Origin: Apteryx mantelli
Lineage: Eukaryota; Chordata; Aves; Apterygiformes; Apterygidae
NCBI RefSeq assembly: GCF_036417845.1
Contig: NC_089979.1
Coordinates: 25,547,958 to 25,611,957 of the forward strand
DNA length: 64,000 nucleotides
Direction of reading: 5' to 3'
Positions 44,760 to 57,700 of the stretch are shown one piece after another. The position numbers were made by a program, and so were the translations under genes. The number at the start of each line of letters is the position of its first letter. The stretch's first letter is position 1. Below the pieces are notes generated by a model. The model was not told the DNA's origin. It saw only the letters and a program-made list of their open reading frames with translations, and made no database searches.

Positions 44760-47700
44760 CTGTAAATCAACCAACCAAAAAAAAAAAAAGATTAAAAAGT
44801 ATTTACAACAACAATGAAACTCACCACCTTTCATAAGCATTTAATTTACATTTGAAAAAGTTTTACAGTTTTTTGTGTATGCATATATAACTATTTATAT
44901 AACAAAAAGCACTAGTATGCACTATAGTAAGTTTAATAGCATAAGAACACACACATACTTACTGTACATTTAAAAAAAATCACTTTGCATACCTTGTAAA
45001 TAGATGGTAAATAAATAATAGATCTGGAGTTAAATTCATTATTCTGAAAAAAACACGCCATAGTAGAGACATAATGATATTCACATATAAAAATTAAACT
45101 GCCTAATCAAATACTTTTTACAGAACTTTAGTCTCCCACAAGTAATATACTGACAAATATTTAGAAGTACTTTCTGGTAAGAATGACAAGGCACCTGTAT
45201 TCCTCAATGGATTGCTGCCATAACTACTCAAAGAAATTGCCAGAGTGTATAAATAATACATGAAATAATTTCCTGAACTCATGGGAAGGACTTAGCTTTG
45301 ACCAAGCTCTTTTATTTCTAAAGATATTTTCTTACAGTGTTAAATGGTTCATTACTTGCTCAGAACTTGTACAAAAATTAAAGACCAATGGGTCATTTAA
45401 AAATAAATAGTCTCGCTGCCTTGCTGGCCACTGCAGATAACAACAGCTGGAATCTGGCCACATAATGGGGCACTTCAGGCACTGCTGCCCCATCTGGTCT
45501 TCCATGGAAATACCTACATTTGAAATTTGGTCCTTTGATTGGCCTATGTATTTTTTCATGGGGAAGTTTAGTGCTTCTCTGCCTTTCTATTTCTTGCCAG
45601 GGATGCACCAATTACTCAGTGTAAAAATGACTGTGGAAAAAGTGTGAAATACATCAATATATTTCAAATAGCACAAGTAATTTCATCCTAGGAAAGGGAC
45701 AATCTATATTTTGTTTGCCAATATTCTGACATTGCAAACAAGCACACCACCTAACTCAGAAAAAAAAATGAAAACATTTTCTGAATCAACCTACTAATGA
45801 GTCAATACTTAGTTCATGAATCTAGGGCAATTTTCCATCAACACAGTCTGATCTGTTTTCCCTGAGGAATGCAATACTACTTTTGATCTATATTTTTATT
45901 AGCATCTGAGGCATATAAGTTAGCAACACATATTGCTACATACAGTCCAAACACGAGTGTTATGGCTGCTACTAATATATTACATTGTACATAGTAAACG
46001 ATTAACAAAGCCAGAACACAGAGGGAGTGGAGATCAGAAATTCATAGAAGAGCATATGGAAAAAGATGAAAATTTTCATGCAAAGTGATTTTAATAATGA
46101 AATTCCCATGAAGATGCGAATTTATGGGAAAATATCTAATTAAGGCAAAATCTGCTCGTAATTAATTCTACAAGGCCTCCCCACAGCAGAAAACATGCAT
46201 CATTCTGCGATTCCTTCAGAAGGAACCACGTGAGGATGTTTATGGTCCCACAGCCAAGAGCAATCCCCCTTGCACTTGGCAATCAAACCCAGAAGTCAAA
46301 ACACCTTCCAGGACCAAAGATCCTCACACTAGTATTAGCTTCAGAGCAACCTCACACGTGCTTAGTAGCTCAGAAGCTCATTGAGTAATATTTGTTTCTC
46401 CAAGGACAAATGACAACTTTGGCTTCTTAGGAGGGAAGGAGTTGCCTCCTAAATAATTAAATATCCTCTAGTTTGGTACGTTTCTCACATTTGATAAACA
46501 CGAGAAGGAACTGGCAAAAGGAATCATAATTCCTTCGTCACCAAGACTCTTACAGAAAAACATCTTTCTATTTTCAGAGAAAGAAAGGAAAAAATCCATT
46601 CTCTTTCATTTTTAGCCAATTGCTAAATATAACTGGCACATTAAAGACACTTTTCACTGAAGATATTCTTTAGAGGAGTGTCAGAGAGATTTGCAGTATC
46701 ACAGGAAGAGATCACAGTGCTGATTCCCCTGTTTAACCAATTCCAAAGCAACACAGATGAAAGGAGCAATAAAACCATGTTTTCTAGCATGTGTAAGAGG
46801 AGGAATGCATTTGGGGCACCATGGACTAGCAAATGGACTAAGAAAGGCACCATAAATAATTGTGTATGCACATGCTGCGTGAGGACCATTATTAAAGTCT
46901 GCTATCTGGCCTGGGCCAGACCAGCTACCAGCTTGAGTAGCCAGGTATCCCCTCTGAATCACTGCTATAGACATCAGGCTTAAACTATATATAGTAGACT
47001 CAAACTCATGTGATCACATAATTATTCTGTGTTGAAAAACATTTTGTATAAATTGTTAGAGAGAAATGCCATGGGTGAGTTTTTATTTAAATTTCAATCA
47101 AGAAATAGAGACAGCAAATAGAATTAAGTATTTTTTAAAGACCACAGGCAGCTGGGCTGGAAATTAAAGAGACTGAATTTTCAAATCCAGAAAATAAGAA
47201 TCTTTCAGAATGATCTCAGTCACGTCACCCAGGGGACCTAAGCAACTGCAGTACTCATTTGTATAAATGCATGATGCTTGGGTCATCCAAAGGAAGTAAA
47301 TGACAGAAAACAGGGAAATTAAGAAACTGAAAACAGAGTTATGAATGTCTCATCTATCTGACATCAGATGCAGGATTAAACAGGAATGGTCACAGTGCTC
47401 TATGTACTACAGAAAACCAGTTTATCACATCTAAAAGCTGCAGATCATTCTGGGATGTGCATGTGTGCGCACCTCCTTGGCAAATTTCAAAGTATTTTTT
47501 TCTTGACTTCTATCCATGCTATTGACATTTCCCAGTGAGAGGCGGCAAAATAATTCAAGCAGGAAATTTAATTATTCCTATGCAATTTATTCCCCTGAAT
47601 GATAAGTAACTTTTTATTTAGTTCTTAATTCTAACAGAAATAATTTTCAATTTTGCAGGGTACCAATTTGATTTAGCTAATCAGTAAATATTTCAATTCC

Positions 47701-48810
47701 AATTCTTAAAATGAGAGAGGTAGACACTCATTTATTTCCAATTGCAAACAGGTCACACACTGCCATAAATAATTTCCCATGTAGTTTGCTGTTGTAACTA
47801 TTAGGGCTACCAATGTTAATGGGTAGAGTATTCAGCTGTGAAGGCTAGAGGAAATCAGAAAGGCTTTATATGATATTTTGATTGCTTTTTAAAAGCTGTA
47901 AGCTGTAGCCATCCAGTAATCAGGATAGAATTACCCTGAGGATGGTTCAATTCCTGCCACTCCAAGTAACAGAAACAGTCTTCTCCTTTCTGAGATCAAA
48001 TAGCCACAATCAAACACATAACAATTAGTACCAGGACGAGCCACTCTAAGACAGAGGCAGTTTTCAGTGAATGAAGTTTCTGCTAACAGCATTTGCCTTC
48101 ACTGGGACCCTTCATATCACCGTGTAATCACATGGTTTTGGGAAAGCAACAGGCCAAATTAGAACCTATAACACCATGTATGTATCAAGTACATACAGCA
48201 ATATATAATATCTGGAAACAGATGTGTATACCTATTTTACACACACAAATAGTCTTCTAGAGTGGGTACGCATACTCAGTTTTCCAGTACAAGAAATTAA
48301 GTGTGTAGAAGAAAAAAATATATATATATTTGCTCCTGAAAGGTATGCTTGTTAATCTAATAACTGAAGAGAGAGCCACACTGCTAAGGGAAGAGGGAGA
48401 AAACAAAGCACAGCAATCTCCAGAGCCAGATAACATTGAATAATGTCTTCTACAAGTTGAAGGATTCTCAGACCATGGTTTCATCCAAAACAAGTCAGAA
48501 TGAAATTATCTACTCTGCTTTGCTGTACCAAAGGAAATGGATTTTGCCTATAAAGAGGCCAGTTGAGAGCTGCTCTCTCAGAGGAAGCTCGTAGCAACAC
48601 AAGCTGAGTGCTATCAGCTCCCTTCTCCTCTTGCTGCTTTAAGTGGAAATCCTGGCAGAAGAAAGGTGCCCAAGCAGAAAGGAGCTCTGTCACCCCAAGC
48701 TTCCTCTGGCTGAAGATCCTTTAAGCAACACCAACTTGAACTGAAGACAACCAGCACAAAATACAACCATAACTGAATTTGTTACTGTACTATACTCAAT
48801 TTTCAGTAAC

Positions 48811-49600
48811 AATCACAGAATCACAGAATGGTTGAGGTTGGAAGGGACTGCTGGAGATCAGCTAGTCCAACTTCCCTGCTCAAGAAGGGTCACCTAGAGC
48901 ACATTGCACAGGATCGTGTCCAGACAGCTTCTGAATATCTTGAAGGATGGAGACTCCACAACCTCTCTGGGCAATCTCTTCCAGTGCTCTGTCACCCTCA
49001 CAGTAAAGAAGTTTTTCCTCATGTTCAGATGGAACTGTCTGTGTTTCAGTTTGTGCCCGTTGCCTCACGTCCTGTCGCTGGGCACCACTGAAAAGGGTCT
49101 GGTCCCATCCTCTTGACACCCTCCCTTTAGATATTTGTACACATTAATAAGATCCCCTCTCAGTCTTTTCTTCTCCAGGCTGAACAGGCCCAGCTCTCTC
49201 AGCCTTTCCTCATAAGAGAGATGCACCAGTCCCCTAATCATCTTTGTAGCCCTTCAGTGGACTTGCTCCAGTAGTGCCACATCACTCTTGTACTGGGGAG
49301 CCCAGCACTGGACGCAGCACTCCAGATGTGGCCTCACCAGGGCTGAGTAGAGGGGGAGGATCACCTCCCTCGACCTGCTGGCACCACTCTTCCTGATGCA
49401 CCCCAGGATACCATTGGCCTTCTTGGCCACAAGGGCACATTGCTGCCTCATGCTTAACTTGGTGTCCACCAGCACTCCCAGGTCCTTCTCTGCAGAGCTG
49501 CTTTCCAGCAGGTCAGCCCCCAACCTGTACTGGTGCCAGGGGTTATTCCTCCCTAGGTGCAGGACTCTGACCTTCCCTTTGTTAACTTCATGAGGTTCCT
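48811..49600 (-). mobile_element. CR1 LINE 3' fragment, inverted, in the STK3 intron
   Basis: The + strand begins with the reversed CR1 tail (AATCACAGAATCACAGAATG at 48811-48830) and continues through the 3' UTR into the ORF2 C-terminus. On the - strand 49254-49523 encodes the CR1 segment around [15 protein letters not shown] and [19 protein letters not shown]. Further ORF2 sequence continues to about 49600. The element is 5'-truncated at about 790 bp and is better preserved than the 8.2-kb copy. It has the same orientation as STK3 transcription. Confidence 0.92.
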
Positions 49601-52600
49601 CTCCTCTTTAGAGGAGATCTTTAGAAAAGGCAACCCAGCCACACTGTTTAGGCTCCCCTTAGGAGACAGGTAAGTGTGGAAACCTGGTATAACTTATCTC
49701 GGACTTTTTGGAAATGGGAGGCCAATTATTTGCCTCCTCCTGACCCACTTTTCAACTTACTCATAATAGGGTTAGAGATATTTCCAAGAAAGGCTACATA
49801 CAGAAGTCAAAAAGCAGCAGAACAGATTAAGAATTGTGAGCAAACTTTTCTTAATGCGACCATCTTCACTATTGAGATCTTAACCTGGGATAGGTTAAAA
49901 ATCTGAAAGTTGGGACAGTTAGCCTGCAAGTTATTAGGCAAACTGAAGTTCCTACAGGACTTTGATAACCAACCACAAAGTGATCAAGTTGTGATCAGAG
50001 CACATATCACAGCTATTAGCTCTCCAAAGATAGGTGCACTTTCCTTGCATGAAGGTGGCAGAAACCATTGCTCATCACTATTATCTGTAATTTTAGAAGC
50101 AGAGATGAGTTTTGTAGCTGAAAAAAAATAATGCAGTACTATTATGCAAGGTATGTGGACTGTAGTGCACTTTCACATTTCATCAAATTATTTTCTATTT
50201 TTTTAACATGTCTTCATCAAATAATGACAGAGAAGGAATTCTTTCCTCACATACTCACGTGGTTGTCTCTCAGAACTAAACTCCAGCAAGTCAAATGAAA
50301 CAACTTTTACTTTTTGGTATTTCAACCTAACGTCTTGCATCCCAGATGGACTAGCTTCATTTGGATCGGTATTTTCAGCAAATCCCAGAATAACTATTTG
50401 CAGTCAGTAATTCTTCTACCTGTAGGAGGACACATACCATACCCTATATATTTTGCTTGCAACCATGGTCAAGTCATACTGAAGGAAATTCAGGCCAAAA
50501 TGGGCAACTGGAAAATCTATATGCGTGCCTGCTACAGGCTGGAATTATGCAGCAATAGCTAGGAAGGAAAGAGATAGTGTACAACCAAAAATGGCCTCTC
50601 AGAAGTCATCAAGTCAAGCGGTGCAATGCAAATACTGACTACTGGCTTTCACCTGTTTCCAGCACAGGAGTCAGGAAGGAGGCAATGCATCTGAGGTACT
50701 TGGGGGCGCTTGCAGTCCATGAATTTAGGTGAAGGGGTCTGGACGACAGAGGCTGGAACTCGTTAGCTGCACTTGGCCAGCACATATCCGTAGCCATCCA
50801 AACTTTTCAGGGGGTGAAAGCCAAGGTTTTGGTGGATGTAGAGCACTATAATCTTAATCCACCCTTGACAGCTAATGGAGATAAATAAAAGCTCTAGGCC
50901 TGTGATGTTTTCAATATGATAAAATTAGATTTCATTAGTAATTCCATAATGCATGAGTTACCATTGCAAACCTCCAGTCCATCAAACTAAATTATGGGAT
51001 ACTGCCATTAAGCTGGTGCAACAAAAACAAGCAAATGTATTTTCAGGGTTTAAATTGTTAAGAAAATAGATATTCAATCAAAAAATGATCTGTATTAAGT
51101 TTGTTGTGTTTACCTGAAAAAACAAATTCTTCCTAGCAACTGCTTAAATGAATCTTACAGATGCTACATGCCTTATTAGAGGCCTTTGATTAAAAAAATA
51201 TGGATTGCTAATACTGTATTCTGAGTCATCTATTTTCCCATCTGCTAGTAATTCTTGCAATATGAACTATCAACAGAATGGCTAACAATAATAATTTTCT
51301 ATGGCAATTGCAAAAGTGGGTTGCCTATAGCACTTTAAGATTTAACCAGTGCATGCCTTGGATTGTTTTGTGTTGTTAGTGGCCTCAGGTAAGAGGAACT
51401 TACTTTCTCTCCATTCTAGCTGTTCCTTTACCTCTCCTGAGCAAAGTTTTCTTTTCTCTTATGGAATGAGGTCCACTGATGATTTCAAACTCCTTTTAAA
51501 TAATACAAAAAAGTTGGACTTGAGCCCACACAAAGGTAAAAGGTGAGCCTTTTTAACCTAATTTTCCAGTCTACAAGCTCACAGCCAAACCCTGTGAATC
51601 TCACTTATGTAGTAGTTCTCTCGGGCCTGTGTGCAAAAGGATTTTTTCCCTGAAATATTCCTCAGTTACTGTCATCTGTTCAGCTGCCCCAGCATAGCAA
51701 TGAAGCAAGAACTGCTGTATGTCCTATGCTTATATGTCAAATTATACTGAGCCAGGATGGGCAATGTCAGGCAGCGAGCTGTCTGAGGCACCCCGCAGCC
51801 ACCAGTTGGAGCTGTCTCGCTGGCACTCCTGCCCTGTTGGCACCACGGCGGGTAAATCAGCCACAAGAAAGCAAACTCGGACAGGGGATAGAAGGGGAAC
51901 ATTTATTTCAATAGGTCTGAACAGCAAGTCTCCTTGTGGCCAAATGGGAAACATGGGGTTATACAGATATAAAAAGGACCTCATTTACTGTCATTGTTTT
52001 TGAGAATTTATGAGAGAAAAGAATTAAAAACATGACTTTTAAAACCCAAAGTTCAGTCAACAAGTCAGACAATACTGACAGTTATCTTAAACATTTTGGG
52101 GGGTAAAATAAGCACATAGCATTAAGAAAAAAAATTAAACAGGGACAACTCAATGTAATTTTATAAAGTCTTTTGCAATAAATTTGTACATGAATGTTCC
52201 ATGATGAAGTCCTACATTCACTAGTAGAACCATCTCTGCTCATACATTAAAGCTACATTGTTTTAACAAAACAGAGGTAAATCTCAGATACTAACAACAA
52301 TCATCACTTTCAGTTTTAGAAAGCTTTTTTTAGCTCTATGCAAAGTTAGATTTTAACAGCAAACCACCACAGGGGAAAAAAGGAGTTTTCTGTAGCATTA
52401 GTGCATACTATCGTTTGTGTACTATTGTTGCATACTACCCAGGGCATTTTCTTTGAGCACATAAAGTACTGCCAACCTAACATGAAGTACTGCCAATTCA
52501 AAAATCATGAGCCAGGTCCTTCACAATCATTAAATTACCTTAAAAGACATTAGATCTCCAAAATGAGAGTTTTTAGGGGGAGGAAGTTGTCTTTTTATTT

Positions 52601-53619
52601 CCCTTCTTATTTCTGAGTCATGAGGATGCACCTAGAATCTAAGTATTTCTGCACAATTAAAAGGACTAAAAAGTTCAGGAACAAAAATTCTCCGAGTCTA
52701 AAACTTTAATGAGCAATCTTGACCAGGGAAATTGAACCCTAAGGAAAAAGCAGAAATCATCATGAAAAGCAGTATAAAATTAGTAATATTGGTACTTCTT
52801 GCATGTTGTAATTTTATGCAATTCCTGACAAAACTAGTCTTTGAGTGTGTTAATGCTTCATTGCGTACTAAACAGTTCAAACATCATTGACATTGCTTTC
52901 ACTACTGTAATGGCTGATGTTCATGTAGTTGGACAGTTTGTGATTTTCACTAAGAAAGATAAAACAACCTAGAAGAATCTGAGCACAGGGAAATAACCTG
53001 CAAGCGATGTACCTCAAAAACCTGGTAGCTAATAAATGTCCATTAATAAGAGGCTTTGAGATCAACTGTTTAGTAGCTGAAATAGTTTCCTGTTAATAAA
53101 AAATAAAAACAACAAAAAAAAGAAAACCTGTACAGAAGGGAAAAAAAAAGCCTACCATACTCTCTCTCACTCTCTCCGCTCTTTGCTCTGTCATTTAGAG
53201 AGTGTGTTGGTACATTACATGCTTACAAGTGAGTCTACTGAAGCATGACACTTCAATGTGCTTTCACCTTCTCTTTAAAATTACATCATCTATCACAGAG
53301 ATTTTTCAAAACGACTTTTTAGGTATCTCTGGCAAAAATTCACTGTTTGAAATGCCTTAGAGAACGACAGTTCCATACAGATCTTGGTGTATTTTTAATA
53401 CTGTGATTTTCTATATCAGGCATCTCAAGCTTTTGGGCACAGCCATGAAAAATACTCTAAAGGTTTACCAAAGCTCCCAACAGAGTAAATAATCTAAAGA
53501 TTAGGAAAAACACTCCATCTGGATATTCATATCATGCTTTTTAAACTCAGTTGCAAATATACCCACACAGTGCTGACAGCAAAGCAGCTACAACACCTGA
53601 TCTAAAAATATACAGAACT

Positions 53620-53633
53620 CCCCCCCCCCCCCC
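53620..53633 (+). repeat. C homopolymer, 14 bp
   Basis: Fourteen C in a row in the STK3 intron, followed by A-rich sequence. Confidence 0.9.
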
Positions 53634-54693
53634 TTTTGGAGAAGAAAAAAAACACATGAAAAAAAAATTTGCAAACACAACCCAACAAAGGCATAAACCT
53701 TTAAAACAGAAAGGAATTCTTTAGCTAGAGTTCTTAGTGTGCTAAATAAGTAGTATCAAAAAGTCAGTATTTTATCTCTATTAAGATGTGTATCTCCAGG
53801 GCAAGCATTTTTGGTTACTCTTCATATTCTTCAGCATTGGCTCAGTTACCAGCAGGTACATTACAGTGCACTTGAGTTTAATAGTTATAAAAATATTGTA
53901 TCACATTTCCAGCAAATTGCAGGTATCATTCATTCAGCTACACAGATCCAAAAGTTACTTTCATATTCAAAAGATGTTTTCTAAGCTAAGGTATTGCCTC
54001 CTTGACATTTCATTCTTCAGATGAGATGATCATTATTTAAATGTTCAGAAAATAACAGTTTTGTATCTTTTTAAGGTTCCACTAAACTATGTGTAAATGC
54101 AAGTTGTATTAACTATTGAGACTATGAATTTTTTAGGATTAGAATCATTTTAATAAAACCATTCAATTAAGGCTCCCAAAAATCCCAAAGACAAAATTAA
54201 AAATTTTCCCAATTTTGCTACAATATTTTGTAAATGTAAATCTCTATTAAGAAGTAAAACTAAAGACATAACTAACATGAAAAAGAAAACTATAAACCTA
54301 CAAATTCATGAAATACATAATGATATCATTTAAAGATACTTTACTTTTAAAATTTCCATTTAAGATTCTTTTAAAAATAAAATTGACAATGGAAATGCAC
54401 TGAATAATCAGGATTCCTTTATATCACACAACAACATACATGTATACATAGAGATAATCCTGAAGTTAAACCGAGACCCAGAAAAGCATCTAACCTGGAG
54501 AACATTGGCAAAGACTAAAAGAATTTTAAATCTTAAACCTCCATGTCATAGTGAAGGGCAATACAAGTTAATCTCATATTTCTTAGAAATGCAAAATGTT
54601 GATACTCAAAACTAAAACAAAAATGGATACAGCAAAACTAAATTTTCCTAACCAGAAAAGTCTGTTGGGAGGACAACCTCAGAAAATAACCCC

Positions 54694-54696
<3 letters not shown>

Positions 54697-54745
<49 letters not shown>
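54697..54745 (+). repeat. (CA)n microsatellite, about 24 units
   Basis: Uninterrupted AC dinucleotides in the STK3 intron. Long perfect arrays of this kind are usually polymorphic. Confidence 0.97.
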
Positions 54746-54746
<1 letters not shown>

Positions 54747-57700
54747 TTATATCTAGTTGTTGAAGAATCTTGACTGATTTATATTCTTTGTAAGGAAGAT
54801 GATTCAATCCCGTTTAAAATAGCCAATTTAGAAGGGATCTAGGAAAATAACACATCATCTTTAATAAATGGAAAGATGATAGACATACTGTTTGTTGGTT
54901 TATATTTCATGCAGAAAGCACTCTGGTAGTCACATACAGGAGAGTATTGGTTTCAACCGCTTTCAGTACAAGCTGGACAGGAAAAATCGTATAGAAACCC
55001 AGGGAAATTTATAGGCAACAAATGCCATGTTTCTTAATCACTATGGGACGGAAGAGATTACAGCAAAGACAGCGAGAAAACAGCAAAACTGAGATACCAG
55101 TTGATAAAGAGGCCTGCAAAGCAACAGAAAGAGGAGGATCTGAACACAACAAATTAGCAAAGCCAGTCAAAAACAGATGATAGAGACAGAAAAGGAAAAA
55201 CAGAGTAATGAAACTGAACGGTGAGTCACAGCAGAGTGAGAGAGAGATGTCTACCTGCTAAAAGCCATGTCTATTTAATGCCTGGGGAGAAAGGACCAGG
55301 GAGAAGACGACAGTTGAACCTACCTGACCTTAAACAACAACGCACAGCATATTGATGTCACTTTTGGAGGCCTGTAGTGATCTGGGAGGGGAGAAATGAT
55401 CCCTCGGTCCAAGGCTACCGTCATCTTTGCAAGAGAGCAGCAAGTTTCATTTTCTGTTTAACTTTAAGGATTCAGCAGAAGCACTGTTGGCTTCTAAAGA
55501 ATTAGCCTCAGTCCATAAGTTCCTCAAACCTTCTTTATCCTCGTCTCAGCCATTTTTTAGATTTCTTTTTTCCCAGGGAACTGCTCAACTACCTATTTAG
55601 TTTGATGTGGTTCACAATTTTCCTAAGCACCAGAAGAATTAAGCTAGCAAAATATTTGGGTTTCCAACAGCAGCAGCCCAGGTTGCTGAGTCTCCAGACA
55701 ACAGAATTGTATTGTCTCACTCTTGTATCATATTTGGAAGCTCGCTGACCATAAGGGATGGAGATTTCATTTTCTTTTATAAAAAGAGCTTTGATGATAC
55801 AAGAACTGATGAAACTCATTTAGAAAACTTTCTTACTCTGTTCAAGAACCGAGGAGCATTTTCAAAAATCTCATTACGTTTTAAGAAACACTTTAATTCT
55901 TAACAGCATTGCTTTTTATTGGAGTTATATCTACAAATCATACAAATCAGACAGATACTGCAGAGTTGCAGCAGGTTCATTAATGTAGAAGATTTAGTTT
56001 TACTTCTGACAAAATGCACCAGCTCCACAGTCATTAAAAACAGCATAAATAAAAAACTGATTATCAAATAATCTTTAATCAACCTGATGAAATACACATT
56101 AGAATGGTCTAACTGTAGCACAGACAGATACTGTCATGCTTCAAGTTCAGACCAAATTAAATCTAAGATAAGTTAACAAATACAGAAATTGGTAACCTAC
56201 CAGATAGTACCACTTATCTAGCAGCTTTTATATATACAGTATCTTCTCCTTTAAAGACATGTAGTACTTTACTCTCGCTACAAGTAATATACTAAGAAAT
56301 ATCCTGAAAAATGAAAATACAGAAAAAGATAATCATTATGTTAAAACACATGAAGTAAGAAGCTCATGTATCAACACACTACTAAGAGCAATACTAAATA
56401 AAACAAGTGCCATCAGCTCAATGAACAGGAACTCCACACTATCTCGACACTGAACAGAAACTTAACCACCAACTAATTCTATTCTCTAAAATGGAGTCCA
56501 CTCAGTGAAAGCTGTGTATTAGGTTAGAAATGCTGTACACTATTTATTCATTAAACAAGATTCAATGATTCAGTGGCACATTCACTTACTGAGTCCAGAA
56601 CTGCCAAAATCATTTGCCAAAAAAATTTTGTTATCAAATATTTTGTCCATGACTTAAACATTAATCTGATCAAGCCAAAAATTAGCATAGTTCATTTTTA
56701 CCTTCACAGTATGAACTCCCAGGAAGGTCTATACCACATGTGATCTATTCACTTTGTCACAGTTTAAAGAATATTACTTTGTTTAATTAGGTTTTTCAGA
56801 TTATACTTTGCAGATATATTTGTGGTTTATTAAGATGAGGAAAAAACATTAGCGCTAAGCATAATGCAAACAGGTATTGCGCAAGCTTTTGCAACAGCAC
56901 CGCCAATCAATCACAGTCCCAATTTACAGCACTTAGTGTTCCACTTCTGGATTGCTTGACTAAATTACACAATTACCTAGACCACAACTAGGGACTGATA
57001 CTAGCTCTGCGAACTCTCCAGATGTATGATGTGTTCCGAGTCTCAGCAGAACCCTACTGGCCTATCTACCCACTGCTAGTTTTCCCATTCATCATTTCTA
57101 GAGTGATTATCTACATTTTGATTAAGTTTCACTTTTCTACACTTAAAAACATTAAAGAAATGGAAATAATTCTAAAATCTTAGTCAATGCATAGTGTATT
57201 AACAATGAAAATGCTACACATACCACACTTAAGGTAGAGATGGCTATACCTTCAAATGGAAATCCTTGTCCTGAAAAACACTGTTGGGGCTCAAACATAG
57301 GTTTTAAAATTGATTTAGCATTCATGATTTGGAAACTGAAGGAGAACCAAGGCCTCACCCGTATTATTTCCAAATCTAACTACCATGGCAGGAAATAATG
57401 AGCGCCCCTATCAAGCTCTAACTCATTCCAAACAATCCATTCAGCACATTCCCAGACCATATAAAAAGGATGAGGAAAATGTGAGCCAGACATACATACA
57501 CCTGAAATGCAGAGTGTTAGTACTCAAATAAAATCTGTGCTCAATTCAGTCAACTGCTATACAGCTCACAGGCTAATTTTTAAATAGAACTGTAATGTGT
57601 TTCACAACTGCACTTTCAGAAATAATTAAAAGCCAAAGAAACATTGATTTCAATTTAGAGTATCTTGCCAAAGCAGTTCAATTGTTAATATCATCTTTAG

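Noticed and set aside
44601-44840. 79-codon frame on the - strand read as a complete small protein
   Set aside because: Its first 27 residues come from intron sequence including the T-rich splice tract. Only 44601-44759 is coding, as the STK3 terminal exon.
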